A model generated the notes under the pieces. It saw only the letters and a program-made list of their open reading frames with translations. It did not search any database and was not told the DNA's origin. From the NCBI GenBank assembly GCA_964247735.1, contig CAXTVS010000009.1:15594-79593 (forward strand): 64,000 bases of DNA, read 5' to 3'. This document shows, one piece after another, positions 50,266 to 59,566 of this stretch; positions within the stretch are counted from its first letter, which is position 1; every line of letters starts with the position of its first letter. The position numbers and the translations under genes were made by a program. The stretch is from Lichenicola sp964247735. GTDB taxonomy: Bacteria > Pseudomonadota > Alphaproteobacteria > Acetobacterales > Acetobacteraceae.

Positions 50266-51747
50266 ATGTCGCAGTCTCAGACCACTCCGCCGTCCGTCGC
50301 CGGCGAGACCACCGACCTGCTGCAGCAGGTGGTGTCCGCCACCCGGCAGACCGAGCCGGACCGCGCCCAGGACCTGGTGCGCGCCCTGGTCGAGCAGGCC
50401 CAGGCCGGCACGGTCAAGTTCGACCGCAACCTCAACCGCACCATCGAGCGTGCGGTGGCCGAGATCGACCGCAAGCTGTCGGCGCAGCTCAACGAGATCA
50501 TCCACAACCCCCGCTTCCTGAAGCTGGAAGGGTCGTGGCGCGGGCTGCACTACCTGGTGCAGAACAGCGAAACCGGCACCATGCTCAAGATCCGGCTGCT
50601 CAACGCGTCCAAGCGCGAGCTGAACCGCGACCTGACGCGCGTGGTCGAGTTCGACCAGAGCCTGCTGTTCCGCAAGATCTACGAGAACGAGTTCGGCACC
50701 CCCGGCGGCGAGCCGTACGGCGCGCTGATCGGCGACTACGAGTGGGGCAACCATCCGGACGACATCGAGACCCTGCGGCAGGTGTCCAACGTCAGCGCCG
50801 CCGCGTTCGCGCCGTTCATCTCGGCCGCCGGCGCCACCATGTTCGGCTTCGACAGCTGGACCGAGCTGGCCAAGCCGCGGGATCTCGCCAAGATCTTCGA
50901 CACCGTCGAGTACCAGAAGTGGCGCGGCTTCCGCGACAGCGAGGACAGCCGCTTCGTGTCGCTGGTGATGCCGCGCGTGGTGGCGCGGCTGCCTTACGGC
51001 GCGCAGACCAAGCCGATCGAGGAGTTCGACTACGAGGAGGCGCCGCTGGATGCCGCCGGCCGGCCGCTGGCGATGGGGCACGAGCAGTACTGCTGGATGA
51101 ACGCCGCCTACGTGATGGGCGCGCGCCTCACCGACGCGTTCGCCAAGCACGGCTTCTGCACCGCGATCCGCGGCGCCGAGGGCGGCGGCAAGGTGGACAA
51201 CCTGCCGACCCACATCTTCCAGTCCGATGACGGCGACATGGACGCCAAGTGCCCGACCGAGATCGGCATCACCGACCGGCGCGAGTACGAGCTGTCCAAC
51301 CTCGGCTTCCTGCCGCTGTGCCACTACAAGAACCACGACCACGCGGTGTTCTTCGGCGCGCAGACGGCGCAGAAGTCGAAGGAGTACGACCGCCCGGACG
51401 CCACCGCCAATGCCCGAATCTCGGCGCGGCTGCCCTACATCATGGCCACCAGCCGGTTCGCGCACTACCTGAAGGTGATGGCGCGCGACAAGATCGGCTC
51501 GTTCATGGAGGCGGCCGATTGCGAGGTCTGGCTGAACCGCTGGATCAAGAACTACGTCAACACCAACGAGAACGCGGGCCCGGAAAGCAAGGCCAAGTTC
51601 CCGCTGCGCGAGGCCCGCGTCGAGGTGCGCGAGATTCCCGGCCGGCCCGGCGCCTACAACGCCATTGCCTACATGCGGCCCTGGCTGCAGATGGAGGAGC
51701 TGACCACCAGCCTGCGCATGGTGGCGCGGATCCCCGAGAAGGCCTGA
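50266..51747 (+). CDS. tssC: T6SS contractile sheath large subunit TssC
   Basis: A 493-residue VipB/ImpC protein with the conserved EIIHNPRFLKLEGSWRGLHY, DQSLLFRKIYENEFGTPGGE, ADR-type sheath core and the C-terminal ASSRFAHYLK-like TSRFAHYLKVMARDKIGSFM. With TssB it forms the sheath whose contraction fires the tube. It starts 4 bases after the tssB stop. Confidence 0.97.
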   Translation: MSQSQTTPPSVAGETTDLLQQVVSATRQTEPDRAQDLVRALVEQAQAGTVKFDRNLNRTIERAVAEIDRKLSAQLNEIIHNPRFLKLEGSWRGLHYLVQNSETGTMLKIRLLNASKRELNRDLTRVVEFDQSLLFRKIYENEFGTPGGEPYGALIGDYEWGNHPDDIETLRQVSNVSAAAFAPFISAAGATMFGFDSWTELAKPRDLAKIFDTVEYQKWRGFRDSEDSRFVSLVMPRVVARLPYGAQTKPIEEFDYEEAPLDAAGRPLAMGHEQYCWMNAAYVMGARLTDAFAKHGFCTAIRGAEGGGKVDNLPTHIFQSDDGDMDAKCPTEIGITDRREYELSNLGFLPLCHYKNHDHAVFFGAQTAQKSKEYDRPDATANARISARLPYIMATSRFAHYLKVMARDKIGSFMEAADCEVWLNRWIKNYVNTNENAGPESKAKFPLREARVEVREIPGRPGAYNAIAYMRPWLQMEELTTSLRMVARIPEKA

Positions 51748-51827
51748 TCCTGGACACGGCCGGGCTTGCGGTCCGGGAGGGACCCGGCGCGGCCGGTGCG
51801 CCGCCGGAAGAGCCGCTGCGCGAGGTG

Positions 51828-53339
51828 ATGCTCGACGGACGCTTCAGCGGTCCGGCCGCGGCGGCGGTGGCGCCGCGGCTGCGGCGGTTCCTCAACGGCG
51901 GGCTCCATGCGCTGACGGACTGGTTCGGTGCGGCGCCGATCGTCGGCTGCCGCGGCGAGCGCGAGCGGCTGCGTGGGCTGATCGACCGCGACCTCGCCGC
52001 CATCGACCGCCTCATTGCCGACCAGCTCGACGCCATCCTGCACCATCCGCGGCTGCAGCGGCTGGAAGGCTCCTGGCGCGGCCTGGCCTGGCTGGTGGAC
52101 GGGGTCGATCCCGCCTCGCTGATCCGGGTGCGTGTGCTGTCGGCGTCCTGGGGCGAGGTCGGCCGCGACTTCGACCGGGCGATCGAGTTCGACCAGAGCG
52201 CCCTGTTCCGCATGATCTACGAGGACGAGCTCGGCCGTCCCGGCGGCGAGCCGTTCGGCCTGCTGGTGGTGGACCACGAGATGCGCCACCGGGCCGAGCG
52301 GCGCACCGCCTCCGGGCCGCTGCCGGTGGACGACGTGTCGGCGCTGGCCTCGCTGGGGGCGCTGGCGGCGGCGGCGTTCGCGCCGGCCGTGGTGTCGGCG
52401 TCTCCGGCGCTGCTGGGCGTGGACCGGTTCGAGGATCTGGCGCTGTCGTTCGACCCGACCACGTCGCTGCGCGATGGGGACCACGCGCGCTGGCGGGGCC
52501 TGTCCACGCAGGACGGGTCGCGCTTCCTGTGCGTCACCCTGCCACGGGTGCTGGCCCGCCCGCCCTGGGCGGCGGACCCGGCGCGCGGGGAAGGGTTCCG
52601 CTATGCCGAGCACGCGCCGGAGCCGCGCGACCGGGTGTGGTCGGTCGCGGGCTACGCCTTCGCCTCCGTGGTGATCCGGGCGCAAGGCCGGTTCCACTGG
52701 CCGGCGGACATCAGGGGGGTGGAAGTCGACCGGTTGGGCGGCGGGCTGGTGCCGGACCTGGTGGTGGAGCCGTTCGGCACCGACCGCACCGGCAAGGGAA
52801 AGGGGGGATGGTACCGGCCGCCGCTCGACCTGACCCTGACCGACGCGCAGGAACGCAGGCTGGTGGAGGCGGGGCTGATCCCGCTCAACCGCCTGCCGCA
52901 CGGCAACGAGGCGCTGTTCACCTCCGTGCGCAGCCTGTACGCAGCGCCGTCGGGCGAGACCGGCGGCCACGAGCCCGGGATCCTGGCCGCCAACGAGCGG
53001 ATCTCGGCGCAGATCAACTCGGTGCTGTGCGTGTCGCGCTTCGCCCACTACCTGAAGGTGATGGGCCGCGAGATGGTCGGCTCGATGCTGACCGGCGGCG
53101 AGATCGAGCAGCGGCTGCAGCGCTGGCTGTCGCGCTACACCAACGGCAGCACCCGGGCCGGGCCGGATGCCCGCGCGCAGCATCCGCTGGTGTCGAGCAA
53201 GGTGTCGGTGCGCGAGCGGCCCGACCGCCCCGGCACCTTCGGCTGCATCATCCACCTGCAGCCGCACTACCAGCTGGACGACATCGAGACGACGTTCCGG
53301 CTGGTGACCGAGCTGTCGGTGCCCGGCTCGCGGAGCTGA
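51828..53339 (+). CDS. Second TssC-like sheath protein (TssC paralog)
   Basis: A protein of about 503 residues clearly homologous to the upstream TssC. It shares LHHPRLQRLEGSWRGLAWLV, FDQSALFRMIYEDELGRPGG, SRFAHYLKVMGREMVGSMLT and TTFRLVTELSVPG. It has its own N-terminus (FSGPAAAAVAPRLRRFLNGG, LHALTDWFGAAP) and a basic insert (GTDRTGKGKGGWYRPPLDLT). Two-TssC arrangements are known in some alphaproteobacterial T6SS loci. It may be a structural variant at the sheath base or an accessory assembly factor. The start is uncertain: GTG 51825 or ATG 51828 are the only usual start codons after the tssC stop, both with weak ribosome sites, while protein-like sequence extends upstream to the tssC stop. 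Confidence 0.83.
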   Translation: MLDGRFSGPAAAAVAPRLRRFLNGGLHALTDWFGAAPIVGCRGERERLRGLIDRDLAAIDRLIADQLDAILHHPRLQRLEGSWRGLAWLVDGVDPASLIRVRVLSASWGEVGRDFDRAIEFDQSALFRMIYEDELGRPGGEPFGLLVVDHEMRHRAERRTASGPLPVDDVSALASLGALAAAAFAPAVVSASPALLGVDRFEDLALSFDPTTSLRDGDHARWRGLSTQDGSRFLCVTLPRVLARPPWAADPARGEGFRYAEHAPEPRDRVWSVAGYAFASVVIRAQGRFHWPADIRGVEVDRLGGGLVPDLVVEPFGTDRTGKGKGGWYRPPLDLTLTDAQERRLVEAGLIPLNRLPHGNEALFTSVRSLYAAPSGETGGHEPGILAANERISAQINSVLCVSRFAHYLKVMGREMVGSMLTGGEIEQRLQRWLSRYTNGSTRAGPDARAQHPLVSSKVSVRERPDRPGTFGCIIHLQPHYQLDDIETTFRLVTELSVPGSRS

Positions 53340-53450
53340 CGGACGCCGCTGGCGGCGCTGCGCCGAGAAGCAGGCTGGCAGGCGGACGGAATAAGTGAAA
53401 AACTGTTTCGCTTCGGTCGGCAGCAGACCGCCGGTGGACAGGGTGGGGAC

Positions 53451-54326
53451 ATGGGCGAAGGGCAGAACGGCACGATCCCCCCGGAAGCAGGCTCCGGCGG
53501 GACGGGCTCCGGCGACGGTTCCGGCGCGTCAGGCGGCGTCGGCACCCTGTTCCGGGCGGGACGGCTGGACGAGGCGGTCGCGCTGGCGGGCGAGGCGGTA
53601 CGCCGTGCTCCGGCCGACGCGGCGAACCGGCTGCTGCTGGCCGAGGTCCTGCTGTTCGCCGGCAACGCCGAGCGCGCCGACAAGGTGCTGGACGCCGCCG
53701 AGGCGGTGGATCCGTCGCTCGGGCTCTACGTGTCGGAGTTCCGGCACCTGCTGCGTGCCGAGGCCATCCGCCGCCAGACCTGGCGCGACGGGCGGGTGCC
53801 GGAGTTCCTCGGCGAGCCGACCGGGGCGCTGCAGCACACCCTGAAGGCGCTGGTCGCCCTGCGCGACGGCGACGAGGGTGCGGCCGCCGAGGCTGCGGCA
53901 GCGGCGGAAGCGCTGCGCCCGCGCGTGTCCGGCCACCACGGCGAGGCTGCGTTCGACGACTTCCGCGATGCCGACGACCTGTGCGCCGGGCTGGTGGAGG
54001 TGCTGACCGCGACCGGGCGCTACTTCTGGGTGCCGGTCGAGCGGATCGCGGAGATGGAGTTTGCCGCCCCGCGCCGCACCCGCGACCTGTTCTGGCGCCG
54101 CTGCAGCATGACGGTCAACGGCGGCCCGGACGGCGAGGTGTACGTCCCGGCGCTCTACCTCCCTCCGGGCGATGCCGACCAGGCCGGGGAGGACGGCGGC
54201 CTGCGGACCGGCGATGCCACCGACTGGGTCGGCGACCGGCTGGTGCGCGGGCGCGGCCAGCGGGTGTTCCTGGCCGGCGAGGACGGGCTGGCGATCCGCG
54301 AGCTGTCGGCGCTCCGCTTCGGATGA
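53451..54326 (+). CDS. tagJ: T6SS accessory protein TagJ (ImpE family)
   Basis: A 291-residue protein. After a Gly/Ser-rich head come TPR-like helices (GRLDEAVALAGEAVRRAPAD, RLLLAEVLLFAGNAERADKV), then the ImpE domain with DDLCAGLVEVLTATGRYFWV and RIAEMEFAAPRRTRDLFWR. The ending AIRELSALRFG closes the family domain. TagJ binds the TssB N-terminus and modulates sheath disassembly with ClpV in some systems. Its presence between tssC and tssE matches loci of the ImpE-containing T6SS subclass. Confidence 0.92.
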   Translation: MGEGQNGTIPPEAGSGGTGSGDGSGASGGVGTLFRAGRLDEAVALAGEAVRRAPADAANRLLLAEVLLFAGNAERADKVLDAAEAVDPSLGLYVSEFRHLLRAEAIRRQTWRDGRVPEFLGEPTGALQHTLKALVALRDGDEGAAAEAAAAAEALRPRVSGHHGEAAFDDFRDADDLCAGLVEVLTATGRYFWVPVERIAEMEFAAPRRTRDLFWRRCSMTVNGGPDGEVYVPALYLPPGDADQAGEDGGLRTGDATDWVGDRLVRGRGQRVFLAGEDGLAIRELSALRFG

Positions 54327-54362
54327 GCCGGTTCCTGACGGTGCCGGCATGAGGAGGCGGCG

Positions 54363-54869
54363 GTGAGGACTCCCCGCGACGGCGGACAGCGCGAGGCGCC
54401 GCGTCGGGTGCTGGGCTCGCTGCTCGACCGGCTGCTCGACGATGCGGCACTGCCCGATGCGCACACCGCGCGCGACCCGGTCGGCGAGCTGCGCGGGGCG
54501 GTGCACCGTGACCTGGAAGCGCTGCTGAACGCGCGCCGGCCGTGGCGCGCGATCCCGTCCGGCTGCGCCGCCGCTCAGGGCTCCAGCCTGTCCTACGGCG
54601 TGCCGGACTTCACCTCCGGCGCGCTGAACCACCGCGAGGAGCGCGAGGCGCTGCGGCACGAGATCGAGCTGACCATACGCCGGCACGAGCCGCGCCTGAC
54701 CCAGGTCCGCGTTCGTCTGCGCGACGAGCCGGACCGGCTGCGCGCGGTGCTCAGGTTCCGCATCGAGGCGGTGCTCCGGGTCGAGCCTGTGGTGGCGCCG
54801 ATCGCGTTCGACACCGCCGTGCACGCCGCCACCGCCGCCATGGTGCTGCAGCTGCAGGACGGTGCCTGA
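54363..54869 (+). CDS. tssE: T6SS baseplate protein TssE (gp25-like)
   Basis: A 168-residue protein with the gp25/TssE fold: RDPVGELRGAVHRDLEALLN, SLSYGVPDFTSGALNHREER and RLTQVRVRLRDEPDRLRAVL. It links the baseplate wedge to the first sheath ring. The GTG start lies just after a GGAGG stretch (54354-54358). The next gene begins three bases past its stop. Confidence 0.94.
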   Translation: MRTPRDGGQREAPRRVLGSLLDRLLDDAALPDAHTARDPVGELRGAVHRDLEALLNARRPWRAIPSGCAAAQGSSLSYGVPDFTSGALNHREEREALRHEIELTIRRHEPRLTQVRVRLRDEPDRLRAVLRFRIEAVLRVEPVVAPIAFDTAVHAATAAMVLQLQDGA

Positions 54870-54872
54870 CCC

Positions 54873-56708
54873 GTGACGGATCCGCTTCTTCCCTACTACA
54901 ACCGGGAGCTGTCGGCGCTGCGCGAGCTCGCGGCGCAGTTCGCCGAAGCCAACCCCAAGGCGGCGGGGCGGCTCCGGCTCGGGCCCGATTCCGCCGACGA
55001 CCCGCATGTCGGGCGGCTGCTCGAAGGGGTGGCGTTCCTCGCCGGCCGCGTGCACCGACGGCTGGACGACGAGTTCCCCGAGCTGACCGACGCGCTGCTC
55101 GGCGTGCTGTATCCGCACTACCTGGCGCCGGTGCCGTCGGCGGCGATCATGCAGTTCACCTGCCAGCCCGACCTGCGGGTGCCGGTGACGGTGCCGCGCG
55201 GCACCGCGATCGAGACCGACCCGGTGGACGGCGAGCCCTGCTCGTTCACCACCACCGCCGACGTCACCCTGTGGCCGATCCGGGTGGAGGGGGTGCGCCT
55301 GACCGGGCTGCCGCTGGCAGCTCCCGTGAACCTGCAGGCGCGCGGCGCCCGCTCGGTGCTTCGGCTGGCGCTGGCCACCGTGGACCCGGAAGCCGGCTTC
55401 GCCGAGCTGGGGATCGACCGGCTGCGCCTGTTCCTGCGCGGGCCGATCGAGCAGAGCCTGCTGCTGTACGAGCTGGTCTGCCGCTCCTGCGTCGGCATCG
55501 CCTGCGCGGACGGGCCGAACGACCCGTCGCCGACCCTGCTGCCGGGATCCTGCGTGCAGGCGGCGGGCTTTGCCGACGAGGAGGGACTGTATCCGTGGTC
55601 GGCGCGCTCGTTCTCCGGCTTCCGCTTGCTGACCGAGTACTTCGCGCTGCCGGAGAAGTTCCTGTTCGTGGACCTCGTCGGGCTCGACGCGCGCACCCTG
55701 CTGCACGGGGCCAACCGGATGGAGGTGTTCCTCTACCTCGACCGTGCGGTGCCGGAGATGGAGCGCACGCTCAGGCCGGACGCGCTGGCGCTCGGCTGCG
55801 TGCCGATGGTCAACCTGTTCTCCCGACGCTGCGAGCCAGTGGCGCTCACCCACGAGGACACCGAGTACCACGTCGCGGTGGACCACCGGCGCGCCCGCAG
55901 CCTGGAGATCTGGGGCGTGGAGCGGGTGCGCGAGCTGCACGGCGACGGCAGCCTGCGTCCGTGGCGGCCGTTCTACCGTCACGCGCCCTATGATGCCGAG
56001 GCCGGCGAGGCGGCGGACGCGCCGGCCGGCTACTACAACGTGGTCCGGCGCGTGGCACCGCCCGCGATCGGCGGCACCGAGGTGTTCCTGGCGGTGATGG
56101 ACCCGGCCCTGTCGGTGGACCGGCCGGCCGATTCGGTGCTGTCGGTGGACGCGCTGTGCTCCAACCGCGACCTGCCGGCGCAGCTGCCGTTCGGCGGCGA
56201 CCAGCCGCGGCTGCACCTTGCGGAAGGCATGAGCGCCGTGCTGTCGCTGGCCTGCCTGACGCCGATCTCGGGCGCGCTTCGGGCGCAGCTGCACGACAAC
56301 CGCGCATGGCGGCTGATCTCGCACCTGTCGCTCAGCCATCTCTCGGTGGTCGGAGGCCCGGCGGCGGCGGACGCCCTGCGCGAGGTGCTCCGGCTCTACG
56401 ACCACCACGACAGCGCGGAAACGCGCAGCGCGATCGCCGGCCTGGTGGAGGTGACCGCCACCGGGGGCACCGCCCGGGTGCCCGGAGCGCGGCCCGGCGC
56501 GTTCTGCCGCGGGCTGGACGTGCAGCTCACCTTCGACCCCAGGCTGTGGAGCGCGTCCGGCCTGTTCCTCCTGGCGAGCGTGCTGGAGCGGTTCCTGGCG
56601 CTGCACGCCACCGTCAACTCGTTCGTCCGCACCAGCGTGGTGTTGCAGGGACGGCCGGGGGTGGTGGCTGCGTTCCCGCCGCGGGCCGGCGCCCGCGTCC
56701 TGTTGTGA
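54873..56708 (+). CDS. tssF: T6SS baseplate protein TssF
   Basis: A 611-residue TssF/VasA protein. It starts with the family signature LLPYYNRELSALRELAAQFA and carries DPHVGRLLEGVAFLAGRVH, DEFPELTDALLGVLYPHYL and a C-terminal barrel region. With TssG and TssE it forms the baseplate wedge. It starts with GTG and its stop overlaps the tssG start (GTGA at 56705-56708). Confidence 0.96.
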   Translation: MTDPLLPYYNRELSALRELAAQFAEANPKAAGRLRLGPDSADDPHVGRLLEGVAFLAGRVHRRLDDEFPELTDALLGVLYPHYLAPVPSAAIMQFTCQPDLRVPVTVPRGTAIETDPVDGEPCSFTTTADVTLWPIRVEGVRLTGLPLAAPVNLQARGARSVLRLALATVDPEAGFAELGIDRLRLFLRGPIEQSLLLYELVCRSCVGIACADGPNDPSPTLLPGSCVQAAGFADEEGLYPWSARSFSGFRLLTEYFALPEKFLFVDLVGLDARTLLHGANRMEVFLYLDRAVPEMERTLRPDALALGCVPMVNLFSRRCEPVALTHEDTEYHVAVDHRRARSLEIWGVERVRELHGDGSLRPWRPFYRHAPYDAEAGEAADAPAGYYNVVRRVAPPAIGGTEVFLAVMDPALSVDRPADSVLSVDALCSNRDLPAQLPFGGDQPRLHLAEGMSAVLSLACLTPISGALRAQLHDNRAWRLISHLSLSHLSVVGGPAAADALREVLRLYDHHDSAETRSAIAGLVEVTATGGTARVPGARPGAFCRGLDVQLTFDPRLWSASGLFLLASVLERFLALHATVNSFVRTSVVLQGRPGVVAAFPPRAGARVLL

Positions 56709-57940
56709 GCGGCAGCGGATACGGGGCCGACCGGGAGCCCGAGCTGCCGGCGGCGCTCGATGATCCGGTGGCCGACGAGTCCCCTTCCGCCGGCCCGGTG
56801 CCGCTCGCCCCGGCGCCGGCGCCGGGGCGCTCCCCGCGACGCGGTGCCGGCCAGACCCTGCTGGACCGGCTGGTCCGGCAGCCGCGGCGGTTCGGCTTCG
56901 ACGCCGCCGTCATGGTGCTGATGCAGGCGGCGCGCCGTCGCGATCCGGGCCGGGCGGTGCGGTTCCACGCCCCGGCCGGGCTCGGATATCCTGCCGCCGA
57001 CGTGCTCGCGGTGCAGCTTCGTGCCGACGGCTACCATGCGACGGTCACGCCGATCGGCCTGACTGGGCCGTCCGGGGTGCTGCCGCGGCCCTACAGCGAG
57101 ATGGTGGTGACCGAGCAGCGGCGCCGCTCGCCGGCGCTGGCGGCGTTCCTGGACGTGCTGGCGCAGCGGCCGGTGGCGCTGTTCGCCGAGGCCGCCATCA
57201 AGTACCGGCCACATCGTGCCGCCGCCGCGGCGCTGATCGAGCGGCAGGAGCGGGAGGACGCCCGGGCGTTCGAGCTGGGGGTCGGGCTCGGCCTGGATCC
57301 GGAGCCGGTCACGCCGCCGGATCCACTGGGGGCGCTGCTCCTGGCGCTGGACGGGTTTGGCACGCCCAACCTGCTGGGCCGGCTCGGGCTCGATCCGGCG
57401 CCGCTGCTGCACTACGCCGGCCAGTTCGCGACCCGGCCGCGCTCGGCCGACCGGCTCGCCGCGATCGCGTCGGACTGGCTGGGGCAGCCGGTCGAGATCG
57501 AGCAGTTCGCCGGCACCTGGCTGCCGCTCCGCCCGGAGGAGCGCTCGGCGCTGCCGGTGACGCTGCCGAACGGGCAGGCGGCGTCCTCGTTCAACCAGCT
57601 CGGCGTCGACGCCGCGGCCGGAACGCGATGCTGGGACGTGCAGTCGCGGATCGTGCTGCGGCTCGGGCCGCTCGCGCTGCCGGAGTTCCTGTCGCTGCTG
57701 CCGTCCGGGCGCCGGCTGCAGCAGCTGGTGGCGCTGGCGCGCGCGTTCCTGGGGCTGGAGATCGCGTTCGCAATCAACCCGGTGCTGGCTCGCGACGCGG
57801 TGCCGCCGCTGGAGATGGCGGCGGTGGAGCCGCCGCGCCTGGGCTGGAACAGCTGGCTGCCGGTGTCCACGATCCGCGCGGAGGATGCCGGCGACGCGGT
57901 GTTCGAGGCCGACATGGTCGAGCGGGAGGTGCGGGCGTGA
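56705..57940 (+). CDS. tssG: T6SS baseplate protein TssG
   Basis: A 411-residue TssG/VasB protein: TLLDRLVRQPRRFGFDAAVM, VTPIGLTGPSGVLPRPYSEM and LASDWLG-like IASDWLGQPVEIEQFAGTWL. It adopts the wedge role together with TssF. The N-terminal 50 residues are an extra Pro/Ala-rich extension before the conserved domain. Start and stop overlap both neighbours by four bases. Confidence 0.95.
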   Translation: MSGSGYGADREPELPAALDDPVADESPSAGPVPLAPAPAPGRSPRRGAGQTLLDRLVRQPRRFGFDAAVMVLMQAARRRDPGRAVRFHAPAGLGYPAADVLAVQLRADGYHATVTPIGLTGPSGVLPRPYSEMVVTEQRRRSPALAAFLDVLAQRPVALFAEAAIKYRPHRAAAAALIERQEREDARAFELGVGLGLDPEPVTPPDPLGALLLALDGFGTPNLLGRLGLDPAPLLHYAGQFATRPRSADRLAAIASDWLGQPVEIEQFAGTWLPLRPEERSALPVTLPNGQAASSFNQLGVDAAAGTRCWDVQSRIVLRLGPLALPEFLSLLPSGRRLQQLVALARAFLGLEIAFAINPVLARDAVPPLEMAAVEPPRLGWNSWLPVSTIRAEDAGDAVFEADMVEREVRA

Positions 57941-59475
57941 GCGGCGCCACCGGCACCTGGCGCGGCTACGTCGCCGACGTGCCGTACACCGCCAACTACC
58001 ATCCGCAGCAGGCGCCGGGGATGCTGGAGCTGGCCTGCCTGCTGAACCGGACGATCGGGCCGCTGGCGGGCAACGGCGACCGCCTGACCTATGTCGAGCT
58101 TGGCTGCGGCCGCGGCCGCTCGGCGCTGTGCCTCGCCGCCAGCAACCCCGGCTGGACCGTGATCGGCCTCGACGTGATGCCGGGGCACGTGGCGGAAGCG
58201 CGTGCGCTGGCGGGGGAGGCCGGGATCGGGAACGTGTCGTTCCTCGAGGCGGACCTGGCATCGTTTGACCCGGCCGGACTGCCGGAGATCGACGTGGTCA
58301 GCGCGCACGGGGTATGGAGCTGGGTCGACGATCCGGTGCGCGCCGGCATCGTGCGCCTGCTGGCGGCGCGGCTGCGCGCCGGCGGGGTGCTGCACCTGAG
58401 CTACAACGCCCTGCCGGGCTGGCAAGGCGCGATCGGCCTGCAGCGCCTGCTGGTCGAGGCGGGAGACCGCATCGGCGGCCGCACCGACCGGCGGGCGTCG
58501 GGCGCGCTGGAGCTGGCGCAGGCGCTTCGCGCGGCGGGGGCGGTGCACCTGTCGGCCACGCAGCCGTCGGAGCTGATCGACCGCGCCCGCGACGCGTCGT
58601 CGGCCTATCTCAGCCACGAGTTCATGAACCGGCACTGGCGCCCGTGCTTCCATGCCGACGTGCTCGACGCGCTCGGCCCGGCCCGGCTCGACTTCGTCGG
58701 CTCCGCCGAGCTGCTGGAGAACTTCCCGGCACTGATGCTGACGCCCGAGCAGCGCGCGGTGTGCGACCGGATCGACGAGCCGCGCCTGGCGGAGCTGACG
58801 CGCGACCTGTGCCTCAACCGGGCGCTGCGCAGCGACGTGTTCGTGCGCGGCGCCCGCCTCATGAGCCGGGAGGAGCAGGAGGAACGGCTGCGCGCGCTCA
58901 CCCTGTGCCTGCTTCGCACGCCGGAGGAGGTGGTCTACGCGCTCAGGATGCCGGGCGGCACCGCGACGCTGGGTGAGGCGTTCTTCCGTCCGGCGGTCGA
59001 GCGGCTGGCGCAGGGCGACTGCCGGGTCGGGACGCTGCTCGATGCGGCAGGGGCGGCGGGGCAGGGTGGCAGCGCGCTCGACCTGGTCGGGCTGCTGGTC
59101 GGCTCCGGGCAGGCAGCCGTGGTTGCCCGTCCCGATCAGGCGGGAGCAGGGGCAGCGTCGTTGCGGCTGAACCGCCTGCTGGCCGCCCGCATCCTGCGCG
59201 GCGAGGCGGTGCAGCTGGCCGGCCTCGCCAGCATCCGGCTGGGCGCCGGGCTGCCGTCGAGCGCGGACGAGGCGGTAGTGGCCGCCGCCCTTGCGGTGTC
59301 CGGTGACGGGACGGGCGACAGCGTGGGAGACGCCGACCGCCTGTTGCGGGACGCGTTCGCGCCGTCGCCGGAGCCGTCGCGGCAGGCGTTCGAGCGCGGT
59401 GCGGCGGCGCTGCGGACGCGTCGGCTGTCGGTGTGGCAGCGGGCTGGGCTGGTCGATGCCGATCCGGCGGGATGA
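57937..59475 (+). CDS. Class I methyltransferase with regulatory domain, embedded in T6SS operon
   Basis: A 512-residue protein. The N-terminal methyltransferase has DVPYTANYHPQQAPGMLELA, SAM motif I TYVELGCGRGRSALCLAASN, VIGLDVMPGHVAEA and VVSAHGVWSWVDD. A regulatory-type domain (YLSHEFMNRHWRPCFHADVL, LDFVGSAELLENF) and a winged-helix-like C-terminal half follow, as in the MethyTransf_Reg family. It is translationally coupled to tssG by GTGA. It is not a core T6SS component, so it may modify a T6SS protein or an effector, or use another target. Substrate unknown. Confidence 0.83.
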   Translation: MSGATGTWRGYVADVPYTANYHPQQAPGMLELACLLNRTIGPLAGNGDRLTYVELGCGRGRSALCLAASNPGWTVIGLDVMPGHVAEARALAGEAGIGNVSFLEADLASFDPAGLPEIDVVSAHGVWSWVDDPVRAGIVRLLAARLRAGGVLHLSYNALPGWQGAIGLQRLLVEAGDRIGGRTDRRASGALELAQALRAAGAVHLSATQPSELIDRARDASSAYLSHEFMNRHWRPCFHADVLDALGPARLDFVGSAELLENFPALMLTPEQRAVCDRIDEPRLAELTRDLCLNRALRSDVFVRGARLMSREEQEERLRALTLCLLRTPEEVVYALRMPGGTATLGEAFFRPAVERLAQGDCRVGTLLDAAGAAGQGGSALDLVGLLVGSGQAAVVARPDQAGAGAASLRLNRLLAARILRGEAVQLAGLASIRLGAGLPSSADEAVVAAALAVSGDGTGDSVGDADRLLRDAFAPSPEPSRQAFERGAAALRTRRLSVWQRAGLVDADPAG

Positions 59476-59566
59476 AGCGTTGGATCCGGTATCGCACCGG
59501 CTTTCCGCCTGGGTCCGGCTCGGCTACACCGGTCGGACAGCATCGTCACGCGGATCACGCATCACC

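Noticed and set aside
53529..56606. Minus-strand frame of 1025 codons opposite tagJ, tssE and tssF
   Set aside because: Antisense to three firmly assigned T6SS genes; length is due to GC bias at third positions.
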